A DNA stretch of 16,437 nt from JBEINZ01 sp040377825 (GTDB lineage: Bacteria; Pseudomonadota; Alphaproteobacteria; Rhizobiales; Ancalomicrobiaceae), in NCBI GenBank assembly GCA_040377825.1, contig JBEINZ010000038.1:1-16437 (forward strand), written 5' to 3'. Positions 1-7,446 of the stretch are shown piece after piece. The translations under genes and the position numbers were made by a program. The notes under the pieces are model-generated. The model searched no databases and had not been told where the DNA came from. It worked only from the letters and a program-made list of their open reading frames with translations. Positions within the stretch are counted from its first letter, which is position 1. Every line of letters starts with the position of its first letter.

Positions 1-203
1 AAAATGCGTTAGACTTCATGTTCACACAGCCCATCTTTGCCAACAGTGTGTTCACGACAAAATCGGGAATCCCAGAGGCAACAGCACACAGATTTACCCG
101 GGTCTTGACCGAAGCAAGTTTGTTGCGAACACTCAGTCCAGCCGCAGGCCGAAGGCCAGCTTTTTACGCTTTCGAACCGTTACTGGAGCTCGTCAGGGAT
201 TAA
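1..203 (+). CDS. Fic-family protein, C-terminal fragment (5' end outside window)
   Basis: The reading frame is open from base 3 with no stop before the TAA at 201-203, so this is the end of a gene beginning upstream. The roughly 66 visible residues begin NALDFMFTQPIF, continue with a helix-turn-helix-like segment (GIPEATAHRFTRVL) and end in a wing-like RRPAFYAFEPLLEL. This ALDF-x-PIF, winged-helix and YAF-x-LL pattern is what I recall at the C-terminus of Fic/DOC proteins with a DUF4172-type N-terminus. Fic proteins transfer AMP or related groups to target proteins. The catalytic HxFx(D/E)GNGR motif would lie upstream and cannot be checked here, so the assignment rests on the tail alone. It converges on holC with 41 AT-rich bases between the stop codons. 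An alternative is another winged-helix regulator. Confidence 0.6.
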   Translation, partial: NALDFMFTQPIFANSVFTTKSGIPEATAHRFTRVLTEASLLRTLSPAAGRRPAFYAFEPLLELVRD

Positions 204-244
204 AGTTGCCCGAGTGCTGATTAAACAATGAATTACAAACGTCC

Positions 245-694
245 CTACCCTTTCTTCACCCACCGCCCCGCGTCGTCCTGCTGCCAATACGTCGCCGTGA
301 GGCCCGCCGACGTCACAGTCCGCCAATGTGTTCGGGCTTCCACCAAGGCTTCCGGGTCGCCGCCGTCGAACAGGAAGACGACGCGCGCGTAGCCCTCGAT
401 CGCGGGCGGACTGGCGCGGTCGACGAGGAAGCGAACGGCGGCATCATTGGGGTTTTCTTCAAGCGTCGTGAGATAAATCGGCTGCCGGGCGGGGTCGCCG
501 TCCTTACGGGTGCCGTGCGGCAGGAAGCTTTCTTCCGAAAAGGTCCAGAGCGTGCTATCGATCGCATCTCGGCGCTCTTCGGATCCGGCCTGGACAACGA
601 CTTTCCAGCCGCGCTCGATGCAGCGCAGCAGCAGGCCCGGCAGGACCTTTTCCAAGGGCTGGTTCTGCAAGTGGTAAAAGAGGACCTCGGTCAT
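245..694 (-). CDS. holC: DNA polymerase III subunit chi
   Basis: Chi is the clamp-loader accessory subunit that links DNA polymerase III to single-stranded-DNA-binding protein. The 149-residue product starts MTEVLFYHLQNQPLEKVLPG, the characteristic opening of alphaproteobacterial HolC. It also shows the ERGWKVVVQ strand, an LPHG...PIYLTT segment near residues 60-80, and a C-terminal VVFLFDGGDPE stretch, at the usual length of about 150 residues. I chose the ATG at 694 because it gives the typical N-terminus; a GTG at 700 would add two residues, and neither start has a strong Shine-Dalgarno. It lies 24 bases after the pepA stop on the same strand, the classic pepA-holC operon, so it is probably co-transcribed with pepA. 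Function is by family resemblance. Confidence 0.93.
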   Translation of the reverse strand: MTEVLFYHLQNQPLEKVLPGLLLRCIERGWKVVVQAGSEERRDAIDSTLWTFSEESFLPHGTRKDGDPARQPIYLTTLEENPNDAAVRFLVDRASPPAIEGYARVVFLFDGGDPEALVEARTHWRTVTSAGLTATYWQQDDAGRWVKKG

Positions 695-718
695 CGCCAC
701 GCCCGGTTCACCGCATCC

Positions 719-2215
719 TCAACCTTCGTAATTGTCCTTCACAAACCGATCGAGCAGCCGCACGCCCCAGCCCGATGCCCAGCTTTTGCTGATTTCGGTC
801 TGCGGCGCGTCCATTCCGGTACCGGCAATATCGAGGTGCACCCAGGGCACATCGTTGGCGAACCGCTTGATGAACTGCGCGCCGGTGATCGAGCCGGCGT
901 AGCGGCCGCCTGAATTCTTCACGTCGGCCCATTGGCTGTCGATCATCTTGTCATATTCCGGACCGAGCGGAAGTCGCCAGACGGTCTCGCCCGTCGCCTG
1001 CCCCGCCTTGGAGAGTTTGTCGGCGAGATCGTCGGAGGTCGAAAACAGGCCCGCATGCGTTTTGCCGAGCGCGACGAGCACGGCGCCGGTCAATGTCGCC
1101 AGATCGAGCATGAATTCGGGCTTGTAACGGTCCTGGATGTACCAAAGCACGTCGGCAAGAACGAGCCGACCCTCGGCGTCCGTATTGATGATTTCGATCG
1201 TCTGTCCCGACATCGACGTGACGATATCGCCCGGACGCTGCGCCGCGCCGTCGGGCATGTTTTCCACCACGCCGATGGCGCCGATCACGTTCGCCTTGGC
1301 CTTGCGGCTGGCGAGCGCATGCATCAAGCCGGTGACGCAGGCCGCGCCGGCCATGTCGCCCTTCATGTCTTCCATGCCCTGCGCGGGCTTGATCGAGATG
1401 CCGCCGGTGTCGAACACGACGCCCTTGCCGATGAACGAGATCGGCTTGTCCTTCTCCTTGCCGCCCATCCACTTCATGACGACGAGGCGCGGCGGCCGCG
1501 CGGAACCTTGGGAAACGCCGAGAAGCGCGCCCATGCCGAGCTTTTTCATGTCCTTCTCGGTCAGGATGTCGATTTCGACGCCGAGCTTTTCCAGGGCCTT
1601 GCAACGCTTGGCGAATTCCTCGGGCGAAAGAACGTTCGGCGGTTCGCTGACCAGATCCCGGGCGATCACTACGCCCTCGCCGACACCCTCGCGCGCGCCC
1701 CAAGCCTTCTTGGCGGCCGCATGGCCGTCCATTGAGATCGTCAGTTTCAACGATTTCGGAGCTTCATCATCCTTCTTTTTTGTCTTGTACCGATCGAAGG
1801 TATAGCTGCGCAACATTGCGCCGAGGCCGACATCAGCGGCCTGATCGGCATCGACGGCGATCCCGTCAGGGCGTTCCAACAACAGCGCGGCCGCCGATGC
1901 CTTGGCTTCGCCAAGACGGCCGGCGATCACGCCGCCAAGCCGCGTCCAGTCGAATTCTTTCAGGTCTTCCGGCTTTCCTAGACCGATGACGATGACACGA
2001 TCAAGCAGCGATCCCGCCGGCGCAAGCAAATCGAGGGTGGCGAATAGTTTGCCCTTGAACGCGGCCGCCGAAATGGCTCGTCCCAAGGTTCCGCCCGTCG
2101 CTGCATCGAGCCCGGCCGCCGCCGGGCCCAACGCGGCGCCGTCTCCGCTCAGAACGACCAAGGTTCCGGTTTCGGGAAGACCAGACTTTTGATACGAAAT
2201 TTGCGCAGGCGGCAT
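719..2215 (-). CDS. pepA: Leucyl aminopeptidase (M17 family, PepA)
   Basis: A cytosolic dimetal aminopeptidase that removes N-terminal residues, notably leucine, from peptides; some homologues also bind DNA. The 498-residue length is normal. The catalytic domain shows KGVVFDTGG around residues 264-272, KGDMAG at 285-290 and NTDAEGRL at 344-351. Aligned by eye to E. coli PepA with a constant offset of six, the metal ligands are Lys264, Asp269, Asp287, Asp346 and Glu348, and the catalytic pair is Lys276 and Arg350. All are present, so the enzyme should be active. The ATG at 2215 is preceded by GGAG (2222-2225 on the complement) at good spacing. It is the first gene of a pepA-holC pair and is divergent from lptF. 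Confidence 0.97.
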   Translation of the reverse strand: MPPAQISYQKSGLPETGTLVVLSGDGAALGPAAAGLDAATGGTLGRAISAAAFKGKLFATLDLLAPAGSLLDRVIVIGLGKPEDLKEFDWTRLGGVIAGRLGEAKASAAALLLERPDGIAVDADQAADVGLGAMLRSYTFDRYKTKKKDDEAPKSLKLTISMDGHAAAKKAWGAREGVGEGVVIARDLVSEPPNVLSPEEFAKRCKALEKLGVEIDILTEKDMKKLGMGALLGVSQGSARPPRLVVMKWMGGKEKDKPISFIGKGVVFDTGGISIKPAQGMEDMKGDMAGAACVTGLMHALASRKAKANVIGAIGVVENMPDGAAQRPGDIVTSMSGQTIEIINTDAEGRLVLADVLWYIQDRYKPEFMLDLATLTGAVLVALGKTHAGLFSTSDDLADKLSKAGQATGETVWRLPLGPEYDKMIDSQWADVKNSGGRYAGSITGAQFIKRFANDVPWVHLDIAGTGMDAPQTEISKSWASGWGVRLLDRFVKDNYEG

Positions 2216-2249
2216 GGAGAGCTCCGGACGAGGCGACGTGCAGCATCAA

Positions 2250-2273
2250 CGCCAAATTGGGTGCTGTTTGGCG
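2250..2273. repeat. Inverted repeat upstream of pepA
   Basis: Perfect 7-bp arms CGCCAAA (2250-2256) and TTTGGCG (2267-2273) are separated by 10 bases. The repeat sits 35-58 bases upstream of the pepA start. It could be a regulator binding site or a hairpin in the pepA leader; the sequence alone does not decide. Confidence 0.45.
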
Positions 2274-2302
2274 AACATGGTCCCAGTCGCCTCCAAGGGC
2301 AA
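2274..2302 (-). promoter_or_regulatory. Possible sigma70-type promoter for pepA
   Basis: Read on the - strand, TTGCCC (2297-2302) and CATGTT (2274-2279) are separated by 17 bases. They match 4 of 6 and 3 of 6 consensus positions, including the important A2 and T6 of the -10 box. Transcription would start inside the adjacent inverted repeat at 2250-2273. Matches this weak occur by chance, so this is only a candidate. Confidence 0.2.
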
Positions 2303-2499
2303 GCCTTAAGACAGCGGCGCAATCACGACCGTTCGCAAGGTCGCGGTGGCCGACAACCGGCAGGCTGCGGATAATCTGTCGCACCGAGGTCACGGTTTGT
2401 TAACCTTGTTCGTTCGCCAAGCTTTAGCCCTTCTGCGCTTGCATGGTTTCGAGATAGATATCCCGCGACGGCGGGGCGGCACGTGGCGGGCAATATCGG

Positions 2500-3699
2500 G
2501 TGCGACTGATCGAACGATACGTCCTGAAGCGCCTGTTCGTGGCATTTTTTGCCACGCTCGTGGGCCTAGCTGGCGTCGTTTGGGTCACGCAAGCCCTGCG
2601 TGAATTGAACCTCGTCACGGCAAAAGGTCAGACGATCCTTGTTTTTCTCGAGGTGTCGGTCCTCGCGCTTCCGTTGCTCCTGGTCGTCATCGCCCCTTTC
2701 GCGGTCCTGGTTGCGACGATCGTGACGTTGAACAGCCTGAACGCGTCAAGCGAGCTCGTGGTGGTCAATGCCAGTGGTGGGTCGCGATTCCTGGTATTGC
2801 GCCCAATCCTCATTCTCGCCGGTGCGGTTTCGCTCGGTGTCTTGTTCATGACAACACTGCTGGCACCCTCCGCGCAACGTCAGTTGCGCGCCGAGATCAC
2901 CAAGGTGAATGTCGATTTGATCGCGAACATCGTCCGTCCCGGGCGCTTTACGGAGATCGAGGAAGGCCTGACCTTCCACATCCGCAATCGCGCCGGCGAT
3001 GGCTCGTTGGCGGGACTTATGATCGACGACGCGCGCGATCCAGTGATCGCCTATACGTACTTCGCGGATAAGGCCGTTGTTCTTGAGACCGGCAACCGCA
3101 CGCTCCTTGTCATGCGTGACGGTGTCATGCAGCGCTTGACGCGCCGCGACGCGACGCTGTCCTTGGTCAATTTCGAAGCCTATGCGTTCGATTTATCGGA
3201 ACTTCAGCCGCAGAACACGTCCCTTGTGTTCCGACCGAGCGAAAGGACGATCGAGGAATTGCTTCTGCCCGACATGTCCGACGCCTATGTTCAAAAGAAC
3301 TTCGGCCGGTTCCGGTCCGAGTTGCATGATCGCCTGTCCCAGCCGTTTCTGCCCCTGGCCTTCGCCGTATTGGCGTTTTTGTTTTTGGGGGATGCCAGGA
3401 CAACGCGACAGGGCGGCGGTTTAGCAATCATTGGCGCCGCCACGACAGCCTCGATGTTGCGCGGAGCGCATTTTGGATCCGTCAGCGCATCGACCACGTC
3501 GGCTTTTGGCGTTGCCCTTGTCTATGCGGTACCCCTACTCCTCGTGACTATCGGCCTCCTGGCGGTCGCCTTCGACCGAAAGCTTGGCCTGCCACCGCCG
3601 ATCGAGCGCGCTTTCGAGGTGATTTCCGAAGCAGCGCAATCCATTGCTGCTAAAGGTCTCGATCGGGTTGGCCCCCGCCGACATTGGGGTTCGCGATGA
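2500..3699 (+). CDS. lptF: LPS export ABC transporter permease LptF
   Basis: One of the two inner-membrane subunits of the LptB2FG transporter, which extracts lipopolysaccharide and passes it to the Lpt bridge. The 399-residue protein opens RLIERYVLKRLF, the typical LptF start. It has hydrophobic helices near residues 12-30, 46-78 and 98-122, a large periplasmic domain at about 125-275, and C-terminal helices near 281-297 and 335-357. The cytoplasmic coupling segment that contacts LptB (SELVVVNASGGS, about 84-95) is recognisable. The start is GTG at 2500; no in-frame alternative upstream is evident and the Shine-Dalgarno is weak. It is first in an lptF-lptG-lptD run and its stop overlaps the lptG start, so translational coupling is likely. 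Confidence 0.95.
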   Translation: MRLIERYVLKRLFVAFFATLVGLAGVVWVTQALRELNLVTAKGQTILVFLEVSVLALPLLLVVIAPFAVLVATIVTLNSLNASSELVVVNASGGSRFLVLRPILILAGAVSLGVLFMTTLLAPSAQRQLRAEITKVNVDLIANIVRPGRFTEIEEGLTFHIRNRAGDGSLAGLMIDDARDPVIAYTYFADKAVVLETGNRTLLVMRDGVMQRLTRRDATLSLVNFEAYAFDLSELQPQNTSLVFRPSERTIEELLLPDMSDAYVQKNFGRFRSELHDRLSQPFLPLAFAVLAFLFLGDARTTRQGGGLAIIGAATTASMLRGAHFGSVSASTTSAFGVALVYAVPLLLVTIGLLAVAFDRKLGLPPPIERAFEVISEAAQSIAAKGLDRVGPRRHWGSR

Positions 3700-4787
3700 T
3701 CGGCCGCACGTTGGGAACCTACTTTGCGGCGCGGTTTCTCCGCTCGATCGCGATTTTGTTCGGCTTCGCTTTCGTCATCATATTCTTGTTCGATTTCCTA
3801 GAACTGTTTCGACGTTCAACAGACCGACCCAACGCGACTGTTAGCCTCTTGCTCATCGGCTCCTTGATGCGTGTACCGAGCATTTGCGAGCAAGTGCTTC
3901 CGTTTGCCACGTTATTCGGCGCGATGGCCGCCTTTCTGGGGCTCTCGCGCAGCCTGGAGCTCGTTGTTGCCCGCTCGGCGGGGGTTTCGGTTTGGCAGTT
4001 TACAGCTCCGGCACTCGCGGTCGCCCTCGGCCTAGGTACTTTTGCAACGGCGGTTTATAATCCGGCGGCCGTCTACCTTAAGGATTCGAGCGATGAGTTG
4101 ATGGTCTCGGTGTTTGGCAGACAACAACGCGTTGCACAGCAGTCCTCAAGCGATGCTTGGCTGCGTCAAGATGGTCGCGACGGCGAATCGATCATGCACG
4201 CGGTGACTTCGCTTGAGCAGGGCTTGCGGCTCCTCACGGTGACCGTCACGACCTTTAATCGGCAAGGCCGCTTCAACGAGCGCATCGATGCCTCGGAAGC
4301 GCGGTTTCAGGATGGCGCGTGGACCCTAACGAACGCCAAGGTGCAGTCGGCCGGTGCCGCGCCGCAAACCTTCGATACCTATCTCGTCGCGACCAACCTC
4401 ACCCGCGAACAGATCCGCGAAAGCCTCGCCTCACCGGAATCGGTGTCTTTTTGGGCGCTGGCTGGCTATGTCGCGACGGCGCGTAACGCCGGCCTGCCTT
4501 CATTCGGATATGAGCTTCAATTTCAAACACTTCTGGCGCGACCGCTGTTACTCGCGGCCATGGTTCTGATCGCGGGCACCGTTTCGCTGCGTGTGTTCCG
4601 TTTCGGCAACATCGGAAGGCTCATTCTTAGTGGCGTGACCGCTGGCTTCGTGCTTTATGTCTTAGGAGAAATAGCCAGGGATCTAGGCGGCGTCGGTATC
4701 GTTCCGCCCGTGGTCGCAGCATGGGTGCCCGCCGTCGTCGCGTCTTTAATGGGTTTCACGATTTTGCTGTACCAGGAGGACGGCTAG
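3696..4787 (+). CDS. lptG: LPS export ABC transporter permease LptG
   Basis: Partner of LptF in the LptB2FG lipopolysaccharide extractor of the inner membrane. The 363-residue product begins MIGRTLGTYFAARFL. It has N-terminal membrane helices at about 17-37, 62-83 and 101-123, the LptB coupling segment ELVVARSAGVS near 88-98, a periplasmic beta domain, and hydrophobic C-terminal helices. I preferred the ATG at 3696, which overlaps the lptF stop as ATGA and has GGGG at 3686-3689 as a plausible Shine-Dalgarno. A TTG at 3684 would add four residues. The stop is 2 bases before the lptD start, so lptF, lptG and lptD are almost certainly one transcript. Confidence 0.95.
   Translation: MIGRTLGTYFAARFLRSIAILFGFAFVIIFLFDFLELFRRSTDRPNATVSLLLIGSLMRVPSICEQVLPFATLFGAMAAFLGLSRSLELVVARSAGVSVWQFTAPALAVALGLGTFATAVYNPAAVYLKDSSDELMVSVFGRQQRVAQQSSSDAWLRQDGRDGESIMHAVTSLEQGLRLLTVTVTTFNRQGRFNERIDASEARFQDGAWTLTNAKVQSAGAAPQTFDTYLVATNLTREQIRESLASPESVSFWALAGYVATARNAGLPSFGYELQFQTLLARPLLLAAMVLIAGTVSLRVFRFGNIGRLILSGVTAGFVLYVLGEIARDLGGVGIVPPVVAAWVPAVVASLMGFTILLYQEDG
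4774..4779 (+). promoter_or_regulatory. Strong Shine-Dalgarno of lptD
   Basis: A perfect AGGAGG lies inside the last codons of lptG, 10 bases before the ATG at 4790. It fixes the lptD start there, against an in-frame internal ATG at 4865 that lacks a comparable site. Confidence 0.75.
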
Positions 4788-4789
4788 CC

Positions 4790-7294
4790 ATGGCCCGCAC
4801 CGTCCCCAATAGCGGGCTAGGTCGAACGTTGTGTGATCGCGCGGCGCTAATCCTTGACGCGCCGATGGGCGCGTTTGTGTTCGCCCTTGCGCTGCTTGCG
4901 GTGGGTGCATTCGGGGCGACATCCGCCGCCGCGCAAACCGACGCCGACGCATCCGCCAAGAAAGCGATCAGCCGCCTGACCGCGCCGGTTGGCGGCGAAC
5001 GCAAGCCGATGTTGCTTGAGTCCGATCGGGTCGACTACGATAGCTCCGGTGATGGTATCGTCGCGACCGGCAACGTGCAGGTCTATTATAACGGCTACAC
5101 GCTGACAGCGGACAAAGTGACGTTTTACCGATCGACAAAACGCGCGGTTGCCGAGGGCAAGGCGCGGCTGGTCGAACCGGACGGCAATGTCGTAAAGGCC
5201 GACAAAATAGACATCACGCAGAACTTCCGCGAAGGGTTCATTTCCGCGCTCAGCGTCGATTCCACGGAACGCTCCCGGTTCAGGGCCGACTCCGCCGAGC
5301 GCAAGGAGGGGCGAGTCACGGCCTTCAAGAACGGCACCTATTCGGCGTGCCAGACCTGCGTGAACGACCCGAATACGCCGCCATTTTGGCGTATTCGGGC
5401 AGAGAAGATCACCCACGACCAGGAAACGAAGACGGCGACCTACGAAAACGCCAGCCTTGAGTTTTTGGGGGTTCCGATCGCCTATCTGCCCTATTTCCAG
5501 CACCCCGATCCGACGGTCGAGCGCAAGACCGGCTTTCTCACGCCGGGGTTCATCGTATCGAGCCAACTCGGCGCCGGCGTGTTGGCACCGTTCGTATGGT
5601 CGCCGGCTTCCGACTGGGACGTGACACTTCAGCCCGCGTTTCTCAGTCGCCAGGGCGTGTTGGGCGATGTCGAGTTCCGACATCTCACGGAGTTTGGCGA
5701 GTGGTCGCTGCGCGCCGTCGGCATCGACCAGAAGGACCCCAGAGCGTTCGCCGGCACGAGCGGAGAGACATCACTTCGCGCCGCCGTGTTCACAAAAGGG
5801 CAGTTCAACATCAATAGCCGTTGGACATGGGGGTGGGATGCTTCACTTTCCTCCGATCGCAAATTCATTCCAGACTACAAGCTCGCAAGAGCGGGCACGG
5901 ATCAGTCTATATCAACGATATACCTCTCAGGACTTGGGAAGCGAAACTATTTTGATGCCCGCGTCTACGGCTTCCAGATCTTTGAAGATGACGATCCACG
6001 CAAAAATGTAACTTTTGGTTCAGGTATAAACTCCAGGACTTACGACGTGGGCGGTAAACTGGCGGACAAGCAGCCGTTCGTTCATCCCGTGATCGATTAT
6101 GACTATATCCACCCCGACCCGATTGGCGGCGGAGAGCTTTCCGCGCATTTCAATCTGACCAGTCTGACCCGCAATGAAACCGATATGAACTTGTCTCGGC
6201 AAGTCTATGGCGCGGCGGGCACCTATTCACGCGCCTCGCTCGATGTGAAATGGCAGCGTGAGTATATTGATTCGATCGGTCAGATTTTCCGGCCCTTCGC
6301 GCGGTTCAAGGGCGACGTTTTCGCAAGCCAAAGCACCGATCCGAATGTGAACTGGATCGACAACGGCGGCGCGGCGAAGGCGATGCCAACCCTTGGCTTC
6401 GAGTATCGATATCCGTTCTTGGCGACTGGTCCGTTTGGTAACCACATCATCGAGCCAATTGCCCAGCTGATCGCGCGGCCGAACGAAACCTATGTCGGCA
6501 GACTTGCGAACGAGGATTCGCAAAGTCTCGTCTACGATACGACGACGTTATTTGAGGATGACAAGTTCTCCGGCTTCGATCGCACCGAAGGCGGAACGCG
6601 CGCCAACCTCGGCGTGCGCTATACGTTCATGGCGACAGGCGGCGGATCGCTTTCGGCCACGGCCGGCCAGTCGTTCCATCTTGCGGGAACAAACTCCTAT
6701 GCGACCGGCAACATCGCCGAGCTCCTTGCGACGAGCCCGAATTTGATGCCACTAAACTGGTACGGCTCCGGCCTCGACACCGAGCAATCCGATTATGTGA
6801 CAAGCCTCTATGTCGACTCCGGGCGCGGGTTCAGAGTCGGCGCGAGCGCGCGTTTCGACAACGCGGATCTAACTTTAAATCGCGCTGATATCGGGGCATC
6901 AGGCGCCGCCGGACCACTAACGGCGGCGGTCAACTATGCCTATTTGCGCACACCGCGGATCCTGACGGGTCTCGTTCCGCAGAGTTTTAAGGATCTTCTG
7001 GAGCCCGAGCGGTCTGAGATTCAAAGCGGCCTCAATGTTCGAATGACCGATCAATGGCGGCTGTTCAGCAGCATTCGTTACGATATTCGCAATGCATTCA
7101 CGGTTTCCAATACGCTGGGCCTCGGTTTCGACAACGATTCTTTCTCCGCGTCGATTGCCTACAGCGAGGATACCGACCGAGCGGCCACGAAACAGAATAA
7201 CGGCGTTCGCATCCTCACCGACCGCGTTGTCTACTTCCGCTTCGGCCTGCGCACGCTGGGTGACGGATCGGTGTCCAACAGTCTGCTTCGTTAG
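4790..7294 (+). CDS. lptD: LPS-assembly protein LptD (outer-membrane translocon)
   Basis: LptD is the outer-membrane barrel that, with LptE, inserts lipopolysaccharide into the outer leaflet. The 834-residue protein has a long N-region, a hydrophobic core at about 26-45 and a likely signal cleavage after AAAQ near residue 49. An LptA/OstA-like periplasmic domain covers about 75-185 (LLESDRVDYD, VATGNVQVYY, ADKVTFYR). A CxxC follows at Cys187/Cys190, then a long beta-rich barrel ending near an aromatic-rich YFRFGLRTLG. These are the only cysteines in the mature protein, so the E. coli interdomain disulfide pattern cannot form. The start is fixed by AGGAGG at 4774-4779. A perfect 12-bp inverted repeat lies within the gene just after the CxxC codons. 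It is linked to lptFG upstream and to its probable chaperone surA downstream. Confidence 0.95.
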   Translation: MARTVPNSGLGRTLCDRAALILDAPMGAFVFALALLAVGAFGATSAAAQTDADASAKKAISRLTAPVGGERKPMLLESDRVDYDSSGDGIVATGNVQVYYNGYTLTADKVTFYRSTKRAVAEGKARLVEPDGNVVKADKIDITQNFREGFISALSVDSTERSRFRADSAERKEGRVTAFKNGTYSACQTCVNDPNTPPFWRIRAEKITHDQETKTATYENASLEFLGVPIAYLPYFQHPDPTVERKTGFLTPGFIVSSQLGAGVLAPFVWSPASDWDVTLQPAFLSRQGVLGDVEFRHLTEFGEWSLRAVGIDQKDPRAFAGTSGETSLRAAVFTKGQFNINSRWTWGWDASLSSDRKFIPDYKLARAGTDQSISTIYLSGLGKRNYFDARVYGFQIFEDDDPRKNVTFGSGINSRTYDVGGKLADKQPFVHPVIDYDYIHPDPIGGGELSAHFNLTSLTRNETDMNLSRQVYGAAGTYSRASLDVKWQREYIDSIGQIFRPFARFKGDVFASQSTDPNVNWIDNGGAAKAMPTLGFEYRYPFLATGPFGNHIIEPIAQLIARPNETYVGRLANEDSQSLVYDTTTLFEDDKFSGFDRTEGGTRANLGVRYTFMATGGGSLSATAGQSFHLAGTNSYATGNIAELLATSPNLMPLNWYGSGLDTEQSDYVTSLYVDSGRGFRVGASARFDNADLTLNRADIGASGAAGPLTAAVNYAYLRTPRILTGLVPQSFKDLLEPERSEIQSGLNVRMTDQWRLFSSIRYDIRNAFTVSNTLGLGFDNDSFSASIAYSEDTDRAATKQNNGVRILTDRVVYFRFGLRTLGDGSVSNSLLR
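5368..5399. repeat. Perfect 12-bp inverted repeat inside lptD
   Basis: Arms CCCGAATACGCC (5368-5379) and GGCGTATTCGGG (5388-5399) are exact reverse complements with an 8-base loop. They encode the conserved residues D-P-N-T-P-P-F-W-R-I-R just after the CxxC of LptD. In mRNA this would be a very stable hairpin within the coding region. There is no T-tract after the stem, so it does not look like a terminator. Confidence 0.85.
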
Positions 7295-7315
7295 AGCCAG
7301 ACTAGAGTCGGTCCT

Positions 7316-7346
7316 TTTCGTTCCGATCGCTTCGATCCGAACGGGA
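7316..7346. repeat. Strong hairpin in lptD-surA spacer
   Basis: CGTTCCGATCG (7319-7329) pairs with CGATCCGAACG (7333-7343) across a 3-base loop with one C-C mismatch. The stem can be extended by U-G and U-A pairs to 7316-7346 in the + strand RNA. It begins 22 bases after the lptD stop. It could protect the lptD mRNA 3' end or act as a weak terminator, but no U-run follows. It may also be a copy of a dispersed palindrome. Confidence 0.55.
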
Positions 7347-7386
7347 CAGGCTGCTCGGATCGGATAAGGCTTGCGCAAGCCTGTCC
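7344..7386. repeat. Overlapping inverted repeats with alternative pairings (lptD-surA spacer)
   Basis: GGACAGGCT (7344-7352) is complementary to AGCCTGTCC (7378-7386). Nested inside is a 16-bp perfect palindrome AGGCTTGCGCAAGCCT (7367-7382), which uses the same AGCCT bases. In addition CGATCCGA (7333-7340) can pair with TCGGATCG (7355-7362), in competition with the hairpin at 7316-7346. Several stems are therefore mutually exclusive, as in attenuators, although no T-tract or ligand-binding family is recognisable. Confidence 0.55.
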
Positions 7387-7446
7387 GGAAGAGCTAATTC
7401 GCTAAAGATCAAGCTTTTGCCACTCATTCGCCGAAAGTAGTCGCCA

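Larger units (their letters stand above)
2216..2499. promoter_or_regulatory. Divergent pepA/lptF intergenic region
   Basis: These 284 bases lie between the divergent starts of pepA and lptF and should hold promoters for both operons. I see a candidate pepA promoter and a 7-bp inverted repeat on the pepA side (listed separately). On the lptF side there is an AT-richer stretch around 2396-2460 containing GTTAAC and ATAGATAT, but no pair of convincing -35/-10 boxes at proper spacing. The short open frames in this region look like random GC-rich frames without ribosome binding sites. Confidence 0.6.

Noticed and set aside
326..913. 195-codon + strand open frame over holC and the pepA 3' end
   Set aside because: It is antisense to two well-supported genes, spans their junction, has no domain and reads like an antisense shadow in GC-rich DNA.
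932..1735. 267-codon + strand open frame opposite pepA
   Set aside because: It lies entirely within the antisense of a complete M17 aminopeptidase and has His/Arg/Asp-rich shadow composition.
2396..2460. A specific sigma70 promoter for lptF
   Set aside because: TTG-containing hexamers are present but none pairs with a reasonable -10 box at 16-18 base spacing, so no position could be justified.
4847..5683. 278-codon - strand open frame opposite lptD
   Set aside because: It is antisense to a complete lptD with a strong Shine-Dalgarno and shows no recognisable domain.
7316..7386. Rho-independent terminator after lptD
   Set aside because: The stems are strong but no U-run follows any of them on the + strand, so a classical terminator is not supported; described as structured spacer instead.
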